A DNA stretch of 64,000 nucleotides from Torymus aiolomorphi (lineage: Eukaryota > Arthropoda > Insecta > Hymenoptera > Torymidae). The notes beneath the pieces were generated by a model, which did not search any database, was not told the DNA's origin, and worked only from the letters and a program-made list of their open reading frames with translations. Within the stretch, counting starts at the first letter, position 1. Every line of letters begins with the position of its first letter. Made by a program: the position numbers and the translations under genes. The DNA lies in assembly GCA_036365515.1 (NCBI GenBank), contig CM070874.1:169146797-169210796 (forward strand), in the 5' to 3' direction. Below are positions 1 through 8,316 of this stretch, piece by piece.

Positions 1-929
1 TTTGTAGCAAGATCTTTATTATAAAATTTTTTAATCGTGTTAAGAAACTTTGCTCTTAACTTTGGGATATTCTCTTCATCAATGTCATTTTTTAAAAAGG
101 ATTCAAAGTTTTTTACGTAATTTAATGCTAACTTATTATCAAATCTGTTATTGTAATTAAACTTTTCACCCAACTTTAGTATATCTATAAAGTACGTTGG
201 AAGTTGAATCCCCGAGACATTAACACACCATTTACTTGCTATGCAAGGGTTGGTGACCTGTGTGTTATTGTTCGGGAGATTGACCCCGATCATATTATTG
301 ACACTAGTATTATCCTCATCTCTATATCTATCTTTATCTACCACTTTCTTATATTTTTTAAAATACAGAACATCGAGTTTTTTTTCCAATTTCATTGTAA
401 CTTTAGTCATAACAAATGTGAGTTTAGTATTGTAATAATCTATGAACCAAGAACAAATATCTATACCTACGAAATTATGCAATTCTTTCGACATTTTATC
501 AATTAATTTATTTATTTGTACAATTTTCATGTGAATATCTATAATCTCGATGTTTAACAGTTGAATGATTATATTATCAGCTAATTTATTTTGTTTAATT
601 TTGCACTTATTTGAGAACATGTGATTATTTCTTAAGTTCTTAGTAATAAATTTCAAATGATTGGGAACCACACTATAAAATCTGCATTTAATTAAGAATT
701 TCAAATGTTCTCTATAGTATTTTAAATTGTATAATGTTTTCGTTAGTTTATAAAATTGTTTTCTTATAATAAAGCCGAATATTGTGAAAACTATATGTAG
801 TACTAAGTTTAAATTTACGTCCTTTCTATTTATTAAGTAGTGTTTTAATAATTCTCGATGTGTATTGTGTTGGTTTACCGTGTGTGTTAAATTTCCATCT
901 TGATGATGCGCCTTCAATGTAGTCATCAT
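1..929 (-). CDS. Penelope-like element, N-terminal part of the RT ORF (partial)
   Basis: Read on the minus strand, the frame stays open for 309 codons from the ATG at 929 to the window edge, so the C-terminal RT and endonuclease lie outside. The protein is Lys/Asn-rich. It contains LKYYREHLKFL near residue 85 and WCVNVSGIQLPTYFIDIL near residue 240. Both resemble the region that precedes the reverse transcriptase in Penelope-like retroelements. Its terminal repeat (1033-1168) lies immediately upstream, the usual order. The element is head to head with a second copy that starts near 1204 on the plus strand. Small plus-strand ORFs here are antisense shadows. The open frame suggests this copy is younger than its broken neighbour. 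Family assignment is by recognition, not by a search. Confidence 0.75.
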   Translation of the reverse strand, partial: MMTTLKAHHQDGNLTHTVNQHNTHRELLKHYLINRKDVNLNLVLHIVFTIFGFIIRKQFYKLTKTLYNLKYYREHLKFLIKCRFYSVVPNHLKFITKNLRNNHMFSNKCKIKQNKLADNIIIQLLNIEIIDIHMKIVQINKLIDKMSKELHNFVGIDICSWFIDYYNTKLTFVMTKVTMKLEKKLDVLYFKKYKKVVDKDRYRDEDNTSVNNMIGVNLPNNNTQVTNPCIASKWCVNVSGIQLPTYFIDILKLGEKFNYNNRFDNKLALNYVKNFESFLKNDIDEENIPKLRAKFLNTIKKFYNKDLAT

Positions 930-1032
930 GGTGTTGAGATGAATGGTTTTCTCGAACTCTCAAACAACGTATTCCAGGCCAAACGTTGTATATAATTTTA
1001 AGTTGTTGATCTCAGCTAATGGTAGAGTATTG

Positions 1033-1168
1033 TAGATAATTATTTTATGAAGCTAATGGCCATATCTACCAGTGAAAGGTGATTTTTTAAAATTAAAAAA
1101 TAAAAAACACCATAATCTTCGACGTTTCGGAGACTTTATTCATATCTCCCTCTTCAGGAATCTATAAT
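1033..1168 (-). repeat. Penelope-like terminal repeat, left copy
   Basis: This 136-bp block is the exact reverse complement of 3061-3196; reading through it I found no mismatch. It lies upstream of the minus-strand PLE ORF. Its partner lies downstream of the plus-strand PLE ORF, so each repeat has the same orientation relative to its own ORF. It carries a hammerhead-like core. Confidence 0.85.
1111..1164 (-). ncRNA. Hammerhead-like ribozyme motif in the left PLE repeat
   Basis: On the minus strand the core CTGAAGA is followed by a possible stem II (GGAGA/TCTCC, with one bulged G next to the core), then GAAAC and GTC. Stem I could start with TTC/GAA. Stem III would be only ACGT, which is self-complementary. 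Such minimal forms are known in Penelope-like elements and are thought to work as dimers. The identical motif is at 3065-3118. The stem II bulge keeps confidence moderate. Confidence 0.5.
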
Positions 1169-1203
1169 AAAAATATACAATCCTTAATTACATTGAAAAT
1201 TAA

Positions 1204-1848
1204 CATATATCAAAAGCATACGGATTAATCAAAATACATAAAACTGGTTTTCCAGTAAGACCTATAATTTCGACTGTAAATTCACCAACGTATTTTGTTT
1301 CAAAGTTTTTTGCAAAATTCCTACAGAATAATCTTAAAACTCCTAAATCTCACATAGATAATAGTTTAAAATTAAAAGAAAAAATCGATAACTTGTATAT
1401 TCCATTAGATCATGAGATCATAAGTTTCGATGTAATCAGTTTGTTTACGAATGTCCCAGAATATTTAGTTTGTAATGCTATCGAAAAAAGGTGGCATCAA
1501 TTGTATAATAAAATTAACATTAATTGTTCTGAATTCCTCCATGTTATTAAGTTTATCTTAAATAATAATTTCTTTCAATTTAACGAAAAATTTTATAGAC
1601 AGACTTTTGGATCAGCCATGGGTAATCCAATAAGTCCAATACTGTCAGACATAGTCATGGATGATTTAGAATCTTACTGTATTAATAAATTACAAATTAA
1701 ACCGCTATTTTATTATCGTTATGTGGATGATATTGTACTGTGTATACACAAGAATGACATTGATAATACGTTAAAGATATTTAATGCGTACGATTTGAAT
1801 TTACAATTTACGGTTGAAAAACCCAAGAACAATAGTATAAGTTTTTAG
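1204..1848 (+). pseudogene. Penelope-like reverse transcriptase, fragment
   Basis: The frame is open from 1204 (just after a TAA at 1201) to the TAG at 1846. It begins inside the RT domain with YGLIKIHKTGFPVRPIIS, a Penelope-type RT signature, followed by FDVISLFTNVP (a catalytic-Asp strand), GNPISPILSD and the YVDD box in RYVDDIVL near residue 180. No start codon or N-terminal region is present, so this copy is 5' truncated at the junction with the inverted copy. The reading continues beyond 1848 after a one-base shift (LDIEIII) and shifts again near 1926 into the endonuclease frame. At least two frameshifts plus the truncation make it non-functional. Confidence 0.85.
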
Positions 1849-1918
1849 ACATTGAAATTATTATAAATGATCATAGAAATATTATTACAAATTGGTATAA
1901 AAACCATCTTTTTCAGGC

Positions 1919-2674
1919 CGGTATCTAAATTACAATTCTCACCATCCCCAAAGTAATAAAATTGCTATTATTTATTGTTTAATTGATCGAGCAATAAAAT
2001 TATCACATAGTAGTTTTCAGGAAAAAAATATTTCGTTCATAAAATTATTATTAAAAAACAATGATTATCCACAAGACATAATAGATTATCATATTAAAAA
2101 AAGGTTAAAAAAGATAAAATTTAATAATAACACTTCACAGAATACCACACTAATTTTCAATAATGTAAATAAGAAAAAATTTATTGTTCTACCATTTGTC
2201 AAAGAAATGGAATGTTCGATAAAAAACTTTTTTAATAAATGTAACACTAATGTAATTTTTAGTACGATTAATAAACTAAATAATATTATAAAATTAGGTA
2301 AGGACAAAAATGTAAAATATAATAATGCAAACGTAGTTTATAAGATAAATTGTAACAATTGTAACGCGTCATACGTAGGGCAGACTAGTAGGCGTCTGAA
2401 TGTTAGAATAAAAGAACGTCAAAAAAAGTATTGTGATAGAGATCAAAATTCATCATTATTTATTCACACACAAGATAATAGTCACACAATTAATTTTCAA
2501 AACGTAAAGATACTAGATATCGAAAGCAATAAAGAAAAAAGATTATTCTCCGAAGCTCTATTTATTCATACACAAAATAACTTTATTAATAAACAATTTG
2601 AAATTAGTAGACTACCGTATGTATATAATACTCTGATAAATAATTGTGAATTTTTGGTCTCTAAAGAAATATAA
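1919..2674 (+). pseudogene. Penelope-like linker and GIY-YIG endonuclease
   Basis: This is the continuation of the RT ORF in a third frame; no ATG near 1919 is implied. The C-terminal part carries VVYKINCNNCNASYVGQTSR and then RRLNVRIKER. That matches a GIY-YIG nuclease: a Tyr in each half (VVYK, SYVG), the catalytic Arg, and the Cys pair of PLE endonucleases. The Glu of SEALFIHTQ near residue 215 is a candidate metal ligand. PLE endonucleases nick the target for priming. The stop at 2672 is about 390 bases before the terminal repeat. The domain itself looks undamaged, but the RT in front is shifted and truncated. Confidence 0.8.
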
Positions 2675-3060
2675 CATCCATGTACGTTAGCTAAAAGGTT
2701 ACTAGGAACGCATGTATAATGGAAGTATCCATAGTCTTGTATTATAGAGACTAAGGTTATTAGGGTTACTTTCGCCAATACGTGTCGCCCTGGTACCTCT
2801 CTTCGCTCTCTTCGACTCTTACGGTTTGCCTTTCTCCCACTCTTTCATTGTTTATGTTGTAGTGGTGAATTAGATACGCACTTACACATTTAAATGTTAC
2901 TTGAATATATAAAGCGAGAAAATTGTTTTCTAAAATCACTGACGAGCGGATTGTTGCCCGCATAAACTACTTGACATTACGATATGTAATTAAGGATTGT
3001 AAGTCGTCGTATATTTGTGTTATTTTTAAAAAACAGTGTGTTAAATTTCTTAAATTATTA
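2675..3060 (+). other. PLE 3' untranslated region
   Basis: Non-coding stretch between the endonuclease stop and the right terminal repeat. AT-rich; no gene seen. Confidence 0.6.
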
Positions 3061-3196
3061 ATTATAGATTCCTGAAGAGGGAGATATGAATAAAGTCTCC
3101 GAAACGTCGAAGATTATGGTGTTTTTTATTTTTTAATTTTAAAAAATCACCTTTCACTGGTAGATATGGCCATTAGCTTCATAAAATAATTATCTA
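3061..3196 (+). repeat. Penelope-like terminal repeat, right copy
   Basis: Identical inverted copy of 1033-1168, downstream of the plus-strand PLE endonuclease. The perfect identity over 136 bp next to a broken ORF suggests that the two ends were copied or joined in one event. Confidence 0.85.
3065..3118 (+). ncRNA. Hammerhead-like ribozyme motif in the right PLE repeat
   Basis: Core CTGAAGA at 3072-3078, stem II candidate within 3079-3100, GAAAC at 3101-3105 and the GTC triplet at 3106-3108, with predicted cleavage after C3108. Stem I starts with TTC (3069-3071) pairing GAA (3109-3111). Stem III is the minimal palindrome ACGT (3104-3107). Confidence 0.5.
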
Positions 3197-3235
3197 TAAT
3201 AAAAAAAGTTTTCAAGCCAAGTAGCAGCATACAAC

Positions 3236-3652
3236 TCATGCTCGAAGCGGTTTGTCTTCAGGCCATATGGGCTGATGTAGTCCCACGACATCGACCACCG
3301 CCGTGTCAAAACCACACAATACTGTATTTATATGAATTTTCGTTTCGTCCTTGTTGACACTGGAGAAAAATAGATAAAAACTATCTGGTAAGAGACCTTT
3401 TTGCACAAAATAAGCTAGTAAAGATTTATGCATGGTTAACTGTTGAAATATTTGACACGCGCGATTTGTCCATCGTGCTCCCTTAGATGAGGTAGGTATA
3501 ATTCCGCTCAAACTACATAAAATTTCTCGTGCCGGAAGTGTTAAAAAACTTAAAGTTTCGCCGGTGTATATATTTTTACAATATCGCGTGTTATTTTTTG
3601 TAATACAACGCATCCACTTTTTTTCAATTTTAATAGCCAAATGCATTTTCGT
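3236..3652 (-). CDS. Tudor-domain gene, downstream exon
   Basis: The exon starts at 3652 right after a strong acceptor (pyrimidine-rich tract ending TTTTTCAG on the minus strand) and runs to a TGA at 3236-3238. It encodes about 138 residues. It resembles the second half of an extended Tudor domain, the SN-like part: LPAREILCSLSGIIP, then ARWTNRACQIFQQL. These match the pattern in which a Leu/Pro-led strand precedes a 'L..I.P' and a 'W...A...F' helix. Extended Tudor proteins bind dimethyl-arginine on piRNA-pathway partners in germline granules; that role is family knowledge, not shown here. In frame with the upstream exon at 6593-6887. A Penelope repeat begins about 40 bp after the stop, so further exons may have been lost. 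Confidence 0.55.
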   Translation of the reverse strand, partial: TKMHLAIKIEKKWMRCITKNNTRYCKNIYTGETLSFLTLPAREILCSLSGIIPTSSKGARWTNRACQIFQQLTMHKSLLAYFVQKGLLPDSFYLFFSSVNKDETKIHINTVLCGFDTAVVDVVGLHQPIWPEDKPLRA

Positions 3653-3737
3653 CTGAAAAAGAAAACGATAAATTTTAATATTTCTAACATTCCAGAAAGA
3701 AATAGTATATTACGACACAAGGCCAGAAAATTGGATT

Positions 3738-3808
3738 TCCTGGCCGGCGCCATTTTGACGCCCGAGGCGAAGCCGAGGGCGTCGATGCGCGCCGGCCAGG
3801 GCATCCAA
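3738..3808. repeat. Long GC-rich hairpin 1 in the Tudor intron
   Basis: Outer stem CCTGGCCGGC (3739-3748) pairs GCCGGCCAGG (3791-3800). Inner stem GACGCCC/GGGCGTC (3757-3763, 3777-3783) closes the loop GAGGCGAAGCCGA. The loop is nearly the same as that of the hairpin at 3994-4057, although the stems are unrelated. Confidence 0.8.
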
Positions 3809-3993
3809 CATTCCGGCCAAGTGCCGTATACTATTTTTCTTCATCCCCAGCCGAAAGTACGTCCATATAGTTAATATTAATTAATAAAATAGCGTTGTTA
3901 GCTGCTAACTATGGCTCGGCCATATGTATAAGAGGCCTGCTTCAGCGCCATTTTACATATCGCGGAACACAAGGCTCGACTTCTGCTTTTTTT

Positions 3994-4057
3994 GATGCCC
4001 GCCCGACTTTTGCAAAACCGAGGCGAAGACGAGGTTTTGCTGGTCGGGGCGGGCATC
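3994..4057. repeat. Long GC-rich hairpin 2 in the Tudor intron
   Basis: Outer stem GATGCCCGCCC pairs GGGCGGGCATC; an inner GCAAAACC/GGTTTTGC stem closes the loop GAGGCGAAGACGA. The loop differs from hairpin 1 by one base. Confidence 0.8.
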
Positions 4058-4289
4058 AAAAACACTAACAAAAGATGCTTGAAAAACATGATGGGCCAAA
4101 AATATGTACATCCTTAATCGCAGATGCTGATATTAACTACCGCCCAACCTCTTAATGGTTCCTCTGTTTGTCCTTTTCTATCCCATACATTATAGAATGA
4201 AAGTCAAAAGCCGTCACATATAAGTATAGAGCTACACCATGTTTTGAAACTCAAAATGTAAACATCATGTGTATATATATATATATATC

Positions 4290-4411
4290 AACTGATAAGA
4301 ATTTTTCCATCGGTCTTACAGTCTTACAAATTAAATTAAAATAATTAATATTTATGGCAGTCAGATTGCCCTTGTTTATAATCACCCCCGCAGAATCTGA
4401 AATAAAAACTT

Positions 4412-4452
<41 letters not shown>

Positions 4453-4584
4453 AGATTTTAATTAAGTTTTTATTTCAGATTCTGCGGGGGTGATTATAAA
4501 CAAGGGCAATCTGACTGCCATAAATATTAATTATTTTAATTTAATTTGTAAGACTGTAAGACCGATGGAAAAATTCTTATCAGT
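4290..4584. repeat. Foldback with a poly(A) spacer
   Basis: Arms of about 125 bp (4290-4413 and 4455-4584) are near-perfect inverted copies separated by roughly 37 A residues. No coding content. Could be a real foldback or an inversion artefact in assembly. Confidence 0.85.
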
Positions 4585-4624
4585 TAATATTAAATTGCAG
4601 TCGACATAAGTAATATTTTTAATG

Positions 4625-4710
<86 letters not shown>

Positions 4711-4712
<2 letters not shown>

Positions 4713-5035
4713 CTGTTCGCCGCTATGTTTCAGGACATTTGCATGTTTTCAGAACTGTACTGAATTAGGAATATGTTTACCGCTATCTTTCAGGACATTT
4801 TTGTATTATTCAGGACATTTAGGGTTTCTTTCACAACGTTTTTTTCCGTAAAATTTTTCCGAAATCAACGTAAAATACTGCGGAACTGAAAGGGGGCGCC
4901 GCAGGCGTCATGGTGTTAGTCAACACCCTGAGGGATATTATTTCTTTAGTCACTTATATACTGTTTAACGTTTTATACCTACTTCTATTGCAGAAAACCT
5001 GTAGGTGTCCTGGAAGGTAGCGGTGTACTAAGTTT
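4711..5035. repeat. TA-embedded unit D, copy 1
   Basis: Bounded by (TA)n tracts on both sides. Terminal motif CCGCTATSTTTCAGGACA occurs near the left end and reappears inverted at the right end (TGTCCTGGAAGGTAGCGG). The partial motif TCAGGACATTT is repeated inside. The shared core, inverted here, is at 4919-4953 (reverse strand GTGACTAAAGAAATAAT, then CCCT). A second copy of the whole unit is at 5607-5958. Confidence 0.75.
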
Positions 5036-5059
5036 TATATATATATATATATATATAAA

Positions 5060-5285
5060 TATGAAATTCTGGAAGTTTGAGGATTATATTCAGCACCCGC
5101 TTGGAAGTTTGAGGGGTTATGGGAAGTTTGAGGAGCCTCCTCAAACTTCCAATCTATATATTCAGCATCCGAGCGGAAGTTTGAGGGGTTTTCTAGAGTC
5201 TATTTGTCTAGAGTCGGTAACCTGAGGGTTATTATTTCTTTAGCCACTCTGACCGACCGGGGTTGAGCTCCTCAAACTTACTAGC

Positions 5286-5288
<3 letters not shown>
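5060..5288. repeat. TA-embedded unit A
   Basis: Carries about five GGAAGTTTGAGG motifs in direct and inverted orientation, ending CTCCTCAAACTTACTAG before the next (TA)n. The core at 5207-5247 (inverted) reads GTGGCTAAAGAAATAAT on the minus strand, then CCCTCAGG and GACTCTAGA. Same architecture as units B, C and D but a different terminal motif. Confidence 0.75.
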
Positions 5289-5358
<70 letters not shown>

Positions 5359-5362
<4 letters not shown>

Positions 5363-5591
5363 ACCTATACACGTTATTTCTGGTAATCTACAGGGTCCTA
5401 TAGTTTATCTCTTCAGAGTTCCCTATATAAGCGCGTGACTAAAGAAATAATATCCCTGGGGTTATTGACTCTAGACGCGTCCCAGAAATAACGCTTACGT
5501 ACAGAAAAATTTCCGGGACATCCCGGAAAAAACAGCGCGTCCCGGAAATAACAGCGATGTACAGTGTAAACGTCCCGGAACGAACCGTTGC
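5359..5591. repeat. TA-embedded unit B
   Basis: Terminal motif GTTATTTCTGG at the left; CCCGGAAATAAC and related CGTCCCGGAA copies at the right, inverted. The core at 5435-5475 reads GTGACTAAAGAAATAAT, then ATCCCTGGGG and TTATTGACTCTAGA. Preceded by AGAGTTCCCTAT, as in unit C. Confidence 0.75.
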
Positions 5592-5606
5592 ATATATATA
5601 TATATA

Positions 5607-5955
5607 TCTGTACACCGATATGTTTCAGGACTTTTCATTGGTTTACAGCTATGTTTCAGGACATTTGCATATTTTCAGGACTGTACTGAATTAGGAATAT
5701 GTTTACCGCTACCTTTCAGGACATTTTTGTATTATTCAGGACATTTAGGGCTTCTTTCACAACGTTTTTTTCCGTAAAATTTTTCCGAAATCAACGTAAA
5801 ATACTGCGGAACTGAAAGGGGGCGCCGTAGGCGTCGTGGTGTTAGTCAACACCCTGAGGGATATTATTTCTTTAGTCACTTATATACTGTTTAACGTTTT
5901 ATACCTACTTCTATTGCAGAAAACCTGTAGATGTCCTGGAAGGTAGCGGTGTACT

Positions 5956-5958
<3 letters not shown>
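5607..5958. repeat. TA-embedded unit D, copy 2
   Basis: Second copy of the 4711-5035 unit, nearly identical internally and with one extra terminal motif at its left end. Core at 5845-5879, inverted. Bounded by (TA)n. Confidence 0.75.
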
Positions 5959-6024
<66 letters not shown>

Positions 6025-6029
<5 letters not shown>

Positions 6030-6250
6030 TGTTTATCGGGGTTTATGAGGCCCAACCCTGTATATTAGTACCTACAGCCGAGAGTTCCCTATGGCAAGTG
6101 ACTAAAGAAATAATGGACCCTGGGGTTATAGACTCTAGGTCGGGCCGCATAAACCCCTATATTTAGAAATATTATGAGGCCCGGGCTGCATAATCAAAAT
6201 CGGGCTCGATAAACCCCTATATATAAAAAAACGGGCTTTATAAACCCCTT
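6025..6250. repeat. TA-embedded unit C
   Basis: Terminal motif GGGGTTTATGAGGCCC at the left; inverted relatives GGGCCGCATAAACCCC and three further 'TAAACCCC' copies at the right. The core at 6098-6138 reads GTGACTAAAGAAATAAT, then CCCTGGGG and ATAGACTCTAG. Preceded by AGAGTTCCCTAT, as in unit B. Confidence 0.75.
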
Positions 6251-6510
6251 TATATATATATATAAGCTTTCTGACAGTGTGTATGCAATATAAGAACATA
6301 ATTGATTATGAGAGTTATAAATATATTGTTCAATATATTAATAATAACATAAAATTAATTTAATACACCTATATCTTTTCAATTTTCCGATTTTATAAAT
6401 GATTTTCTTGTCATCACATTTGGAAGGGTTAGCATAGTTTAGGTTACAACACGTGCGCTGTCATGGACGTTGCCATGCAACGATCAACAAAGAGCGGCCA
6501 CAAAAGTCGC

Positions 6511-6540
6511 TCTTCCCGGCGCGAAATCGAGCCGGGAAGA
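6511..6540. repeat. Perfect 10-bp hairpin near the right end of the intron element
   Basis: TCTTCCCGGC pairs GCCGGGAAGA around the loop GCGAAATCGA. It lies just inside the right 30-bp terminal repeat. Confidence 0.85.
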
Positions 6541-6592
6541 CCGTACTTTCGGCTAGGGGATGAAGAAAAGATAATTGTTGTTAAATACTCAC

Positions 6593-6887
6593 TTGTAAAT
6601 CTTCAACCTTTAATTTTTTTAAAAACGGGTTTTCAATTTCTTTGAAGTCTCATCGACTTTGTTTTGCCACAGTAAAAATGTGTAGATGAAATAGCGCCAT
6701 AAAACTTGCTCATGTCGGTTTGTAACGTAGAATATGTCTTGTCTTCCTCAATAATTTGCACATGGAAGGAGGAGGGCGATGAAAAATGCGTAATGTAAAC
6801 ATTTTTTACGTTGTCGATAAACTTATTTAAATCTCTGTTTTTAATATCAAGTAAAGAAACGGTAGTCATTTTGAAATTTGACAGCAC
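6593..6887 (-). CDS. Tudor-domain gene, upstream exon
   Basis: Starts at ATG 6887 or, 18 bases in, ATG 6869. The frame encodes NVKNVYITHFSSPSSFHVQI and ends after a donor-like CAA|GTGAGTATTT (GT at 6592-6591). 'V.ITH..SPS.F.VQ' followed by LQTDMSKFYGAI resembles the start of an extended Tudor domain (beta core entry and the helix before it). The ATG frame meets a stop at 6633-6635. The frame that matches the downstream exon is one base over and ends with NPFLKKLKVEDLQ, so a frameshift lies near 6650. Joined to 3652 the reading stays in phase. Divergent from the Polinton ATPase; the 560 bp between them may hold a promoter. Either a young pseudogene or a sequence error. Confidence 0.5.
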
Positions 6888-7445
6888 TGAATGGTGTCCG
6901 CAGACGCGGCAACTACGTACTGAAACAGTTTATGAGAGAAAAAGGCGGTATATCGATGTCACACACTTGAAGGTGTGAAAACACGTGTCTGATTTGAAAA
7001 CAAGCTGTTTAACGGCTATTTTTAGCTCTGTCTCGCTTGAGCGACCCCTCGGAAAAGCTAGAGAGGGATCGGTTTCAGCGGCATGCGTCCGCGGCTAAGA
7101 CTTTACACGTGTGCTCAGCGGGAGGTGCTCCGAGACTAGACTCTCGACCGCTCATAAGCGCTATCTCCGCCGTCGCCGCCGCCACACGCCCCGGAATCGC
7201 TAGTAAATAAAAATTTGAGCGGTTTGAAAAACGTTACAATAAAATACGAACAATTTTTTTATTCGATGACGTCATTAAGTAAGGGTAGAAGCTTCTCGAA
7301 AGTGGGCGGAGCCTCACCAGCCCGTCTCAACTATCAGAACGCTGCACAGGGCGGCTGGTGGGCGAGTGGTGGAGAGGGGCAGAACTGTCCTAGCTTATCT
7401 ACTAATATAACCAATAATTAATTCGTCAGTTGTTAATTTTCAACC
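6888..7445. promoter_or_regulatory. CpG-richer spacer with clustered regulatory-type sites
   Basis: Between the divergent Tudor exon and the ATPase. Within about 50 bp it holds a palindromic CRE (TGACGTCA, about 7267-7274), a perfect three-unit heat-shock element GAAGCTTCTCGAA (7288-7300) and a GC-box-like GGGCGGAGC (7303-7311). It is GC-richer than its surroundings. No TATA box is obvious. Promoter function is inferred from motif clustering only. Confidence 0.35.
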
Positions 7446-7672
7446 ATGGATATCAGATGGAAACATCCATGGACGAGTATAATTTGTGGTCCTACGGGGT
7501 GTGGAAAAAAAGTTTTTGTAAAAGAATTTTTTAATTTTCGTCACCAGATGGCTGATGTTTCTTTCGATAGAATTTTGTTCTACTATGCAGAGTGGCAAGA
7601 CGGGTATAAAAGTGAAAATTACGTCAACGATGGTATACAAATTGAATTTCGCGAAGGGTTGCTAAAATCTGA
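7446..7672 (+). pseudogene. Polinton packaging ATPase, N-terminal part
   Basis: The ATG at 7446 starts MDIRWKHPWTSIICGPTGCG, the entry strand and Walker A loop of the FtsK/HerA-type genome-packaging ATPase of Polintons, which drives DNA into capsids. The loop reads GPTGCGKK: the Ser/Thr that should follow the invariant Lys is Lys. RILFYYAEWQDGY follows, matching the family's middle strand. Coding stops at 7672, where a 7.9-kb transposon is inserted; the frame resumes at 15597. The three bases TGA at 7670-7672 are repeated at 15594-15596. Confidence 0.85.
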
Positions 7673-8316
7673 TAGTCCGGGAGGCAGCGACAGATTTCAC
7701 TACACCATTTTCGTCAGCTTTATTTTTTGAGTATAAGTTATTCGAATGATATCTAACAGTAAAATCATCGTCTTCCATTCAAGTTGTATAACAGGGGGTT
7801 GCAGGAGGGTAGCGATTCCCACCAAAATTTAATAAAAAAAACTCATAGCCGTTTACATGAAACTTAGTATACTGATTCATTTGAACATAAAAAGGATAAA
7901 AAATCTCGTCTTCCATTAAAATTCCACAACAAACAAGGTCTTCCACCCACACAATTAGGCACAAAAAAAAATGAAAAAAAACTCATAGCCGTTAAGCTGA
8001 AACTGGGTGTGATGTTTATTTTTATAGTAAGGAATAAAAAAAAAATAGTCGTCCACCTGTAAAGTACAACAAAGGTCGTCTTCCAAGCCGATAAAGATGC
8101 ACTCGATATGCGGCGCGTGCGAGCGCCACGGCCACAACGCTGCGTTTTTACCTGTTTGAAAGACGATCATTGATGTTGTACATTATTAAACAACCAGCAG
8201 AATGTTCATGTTTATATTATAAATTATTCATTTAATTTATTTTAAGTTTAATAATAACTGTACGGCAAATTTAAACGTGAAAATCGAAACTCAAGTAAAT
8301 CGATAAAATACGATAG
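7673..8316. repeat. Left terminal inverted repeat of the 7.9-kb transposon
   Basis: Matches 14943-15593 inverted, best between 7790 and 8300, with small indels. It includes duplicated CTCATAGCCGTT blocks and a GC-rich patch near 8105-8160. Short ORFs inside are by-products. Confidence 0.85.

Larger units (their letters stand above)
3834..6570. mobile_element. Putative TIR element filling the Tudor intron
   Basis: About 30 bp at 3834-3864 (starting TTTTCTTCATCCC) recurs inverted at 6540-6570 with roughly one indel. The pair encloses hairpins, a foldback, (TA)n tracts and the TA-embedded units, but no protein gene. It lies wholly inside the intron implied by the donor at 6592 and acceptor at 3653. 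Ends and target-site duplication are unclear, so it may be a composite. Confidence 0.45.

Noticed and set aside
204..506. Plus-strand ORFs at 204-506 and 241-435
   Set aside because: Antisense to the long open Penelope-like frame on the minus strand; no recognisable protein.
2566..2963. Minus-strand ORFs opposite the PLE endonuclease and 3' region
   Set aside because: Overlap a better-supported coding region or UTR on the other strand.
7779..8170. Similar ORFs at 7779-8170 and 15129-15622
   Set aside because: They are the two inverted copies of the transposon TIR read in one frame; no independent protein evidence.
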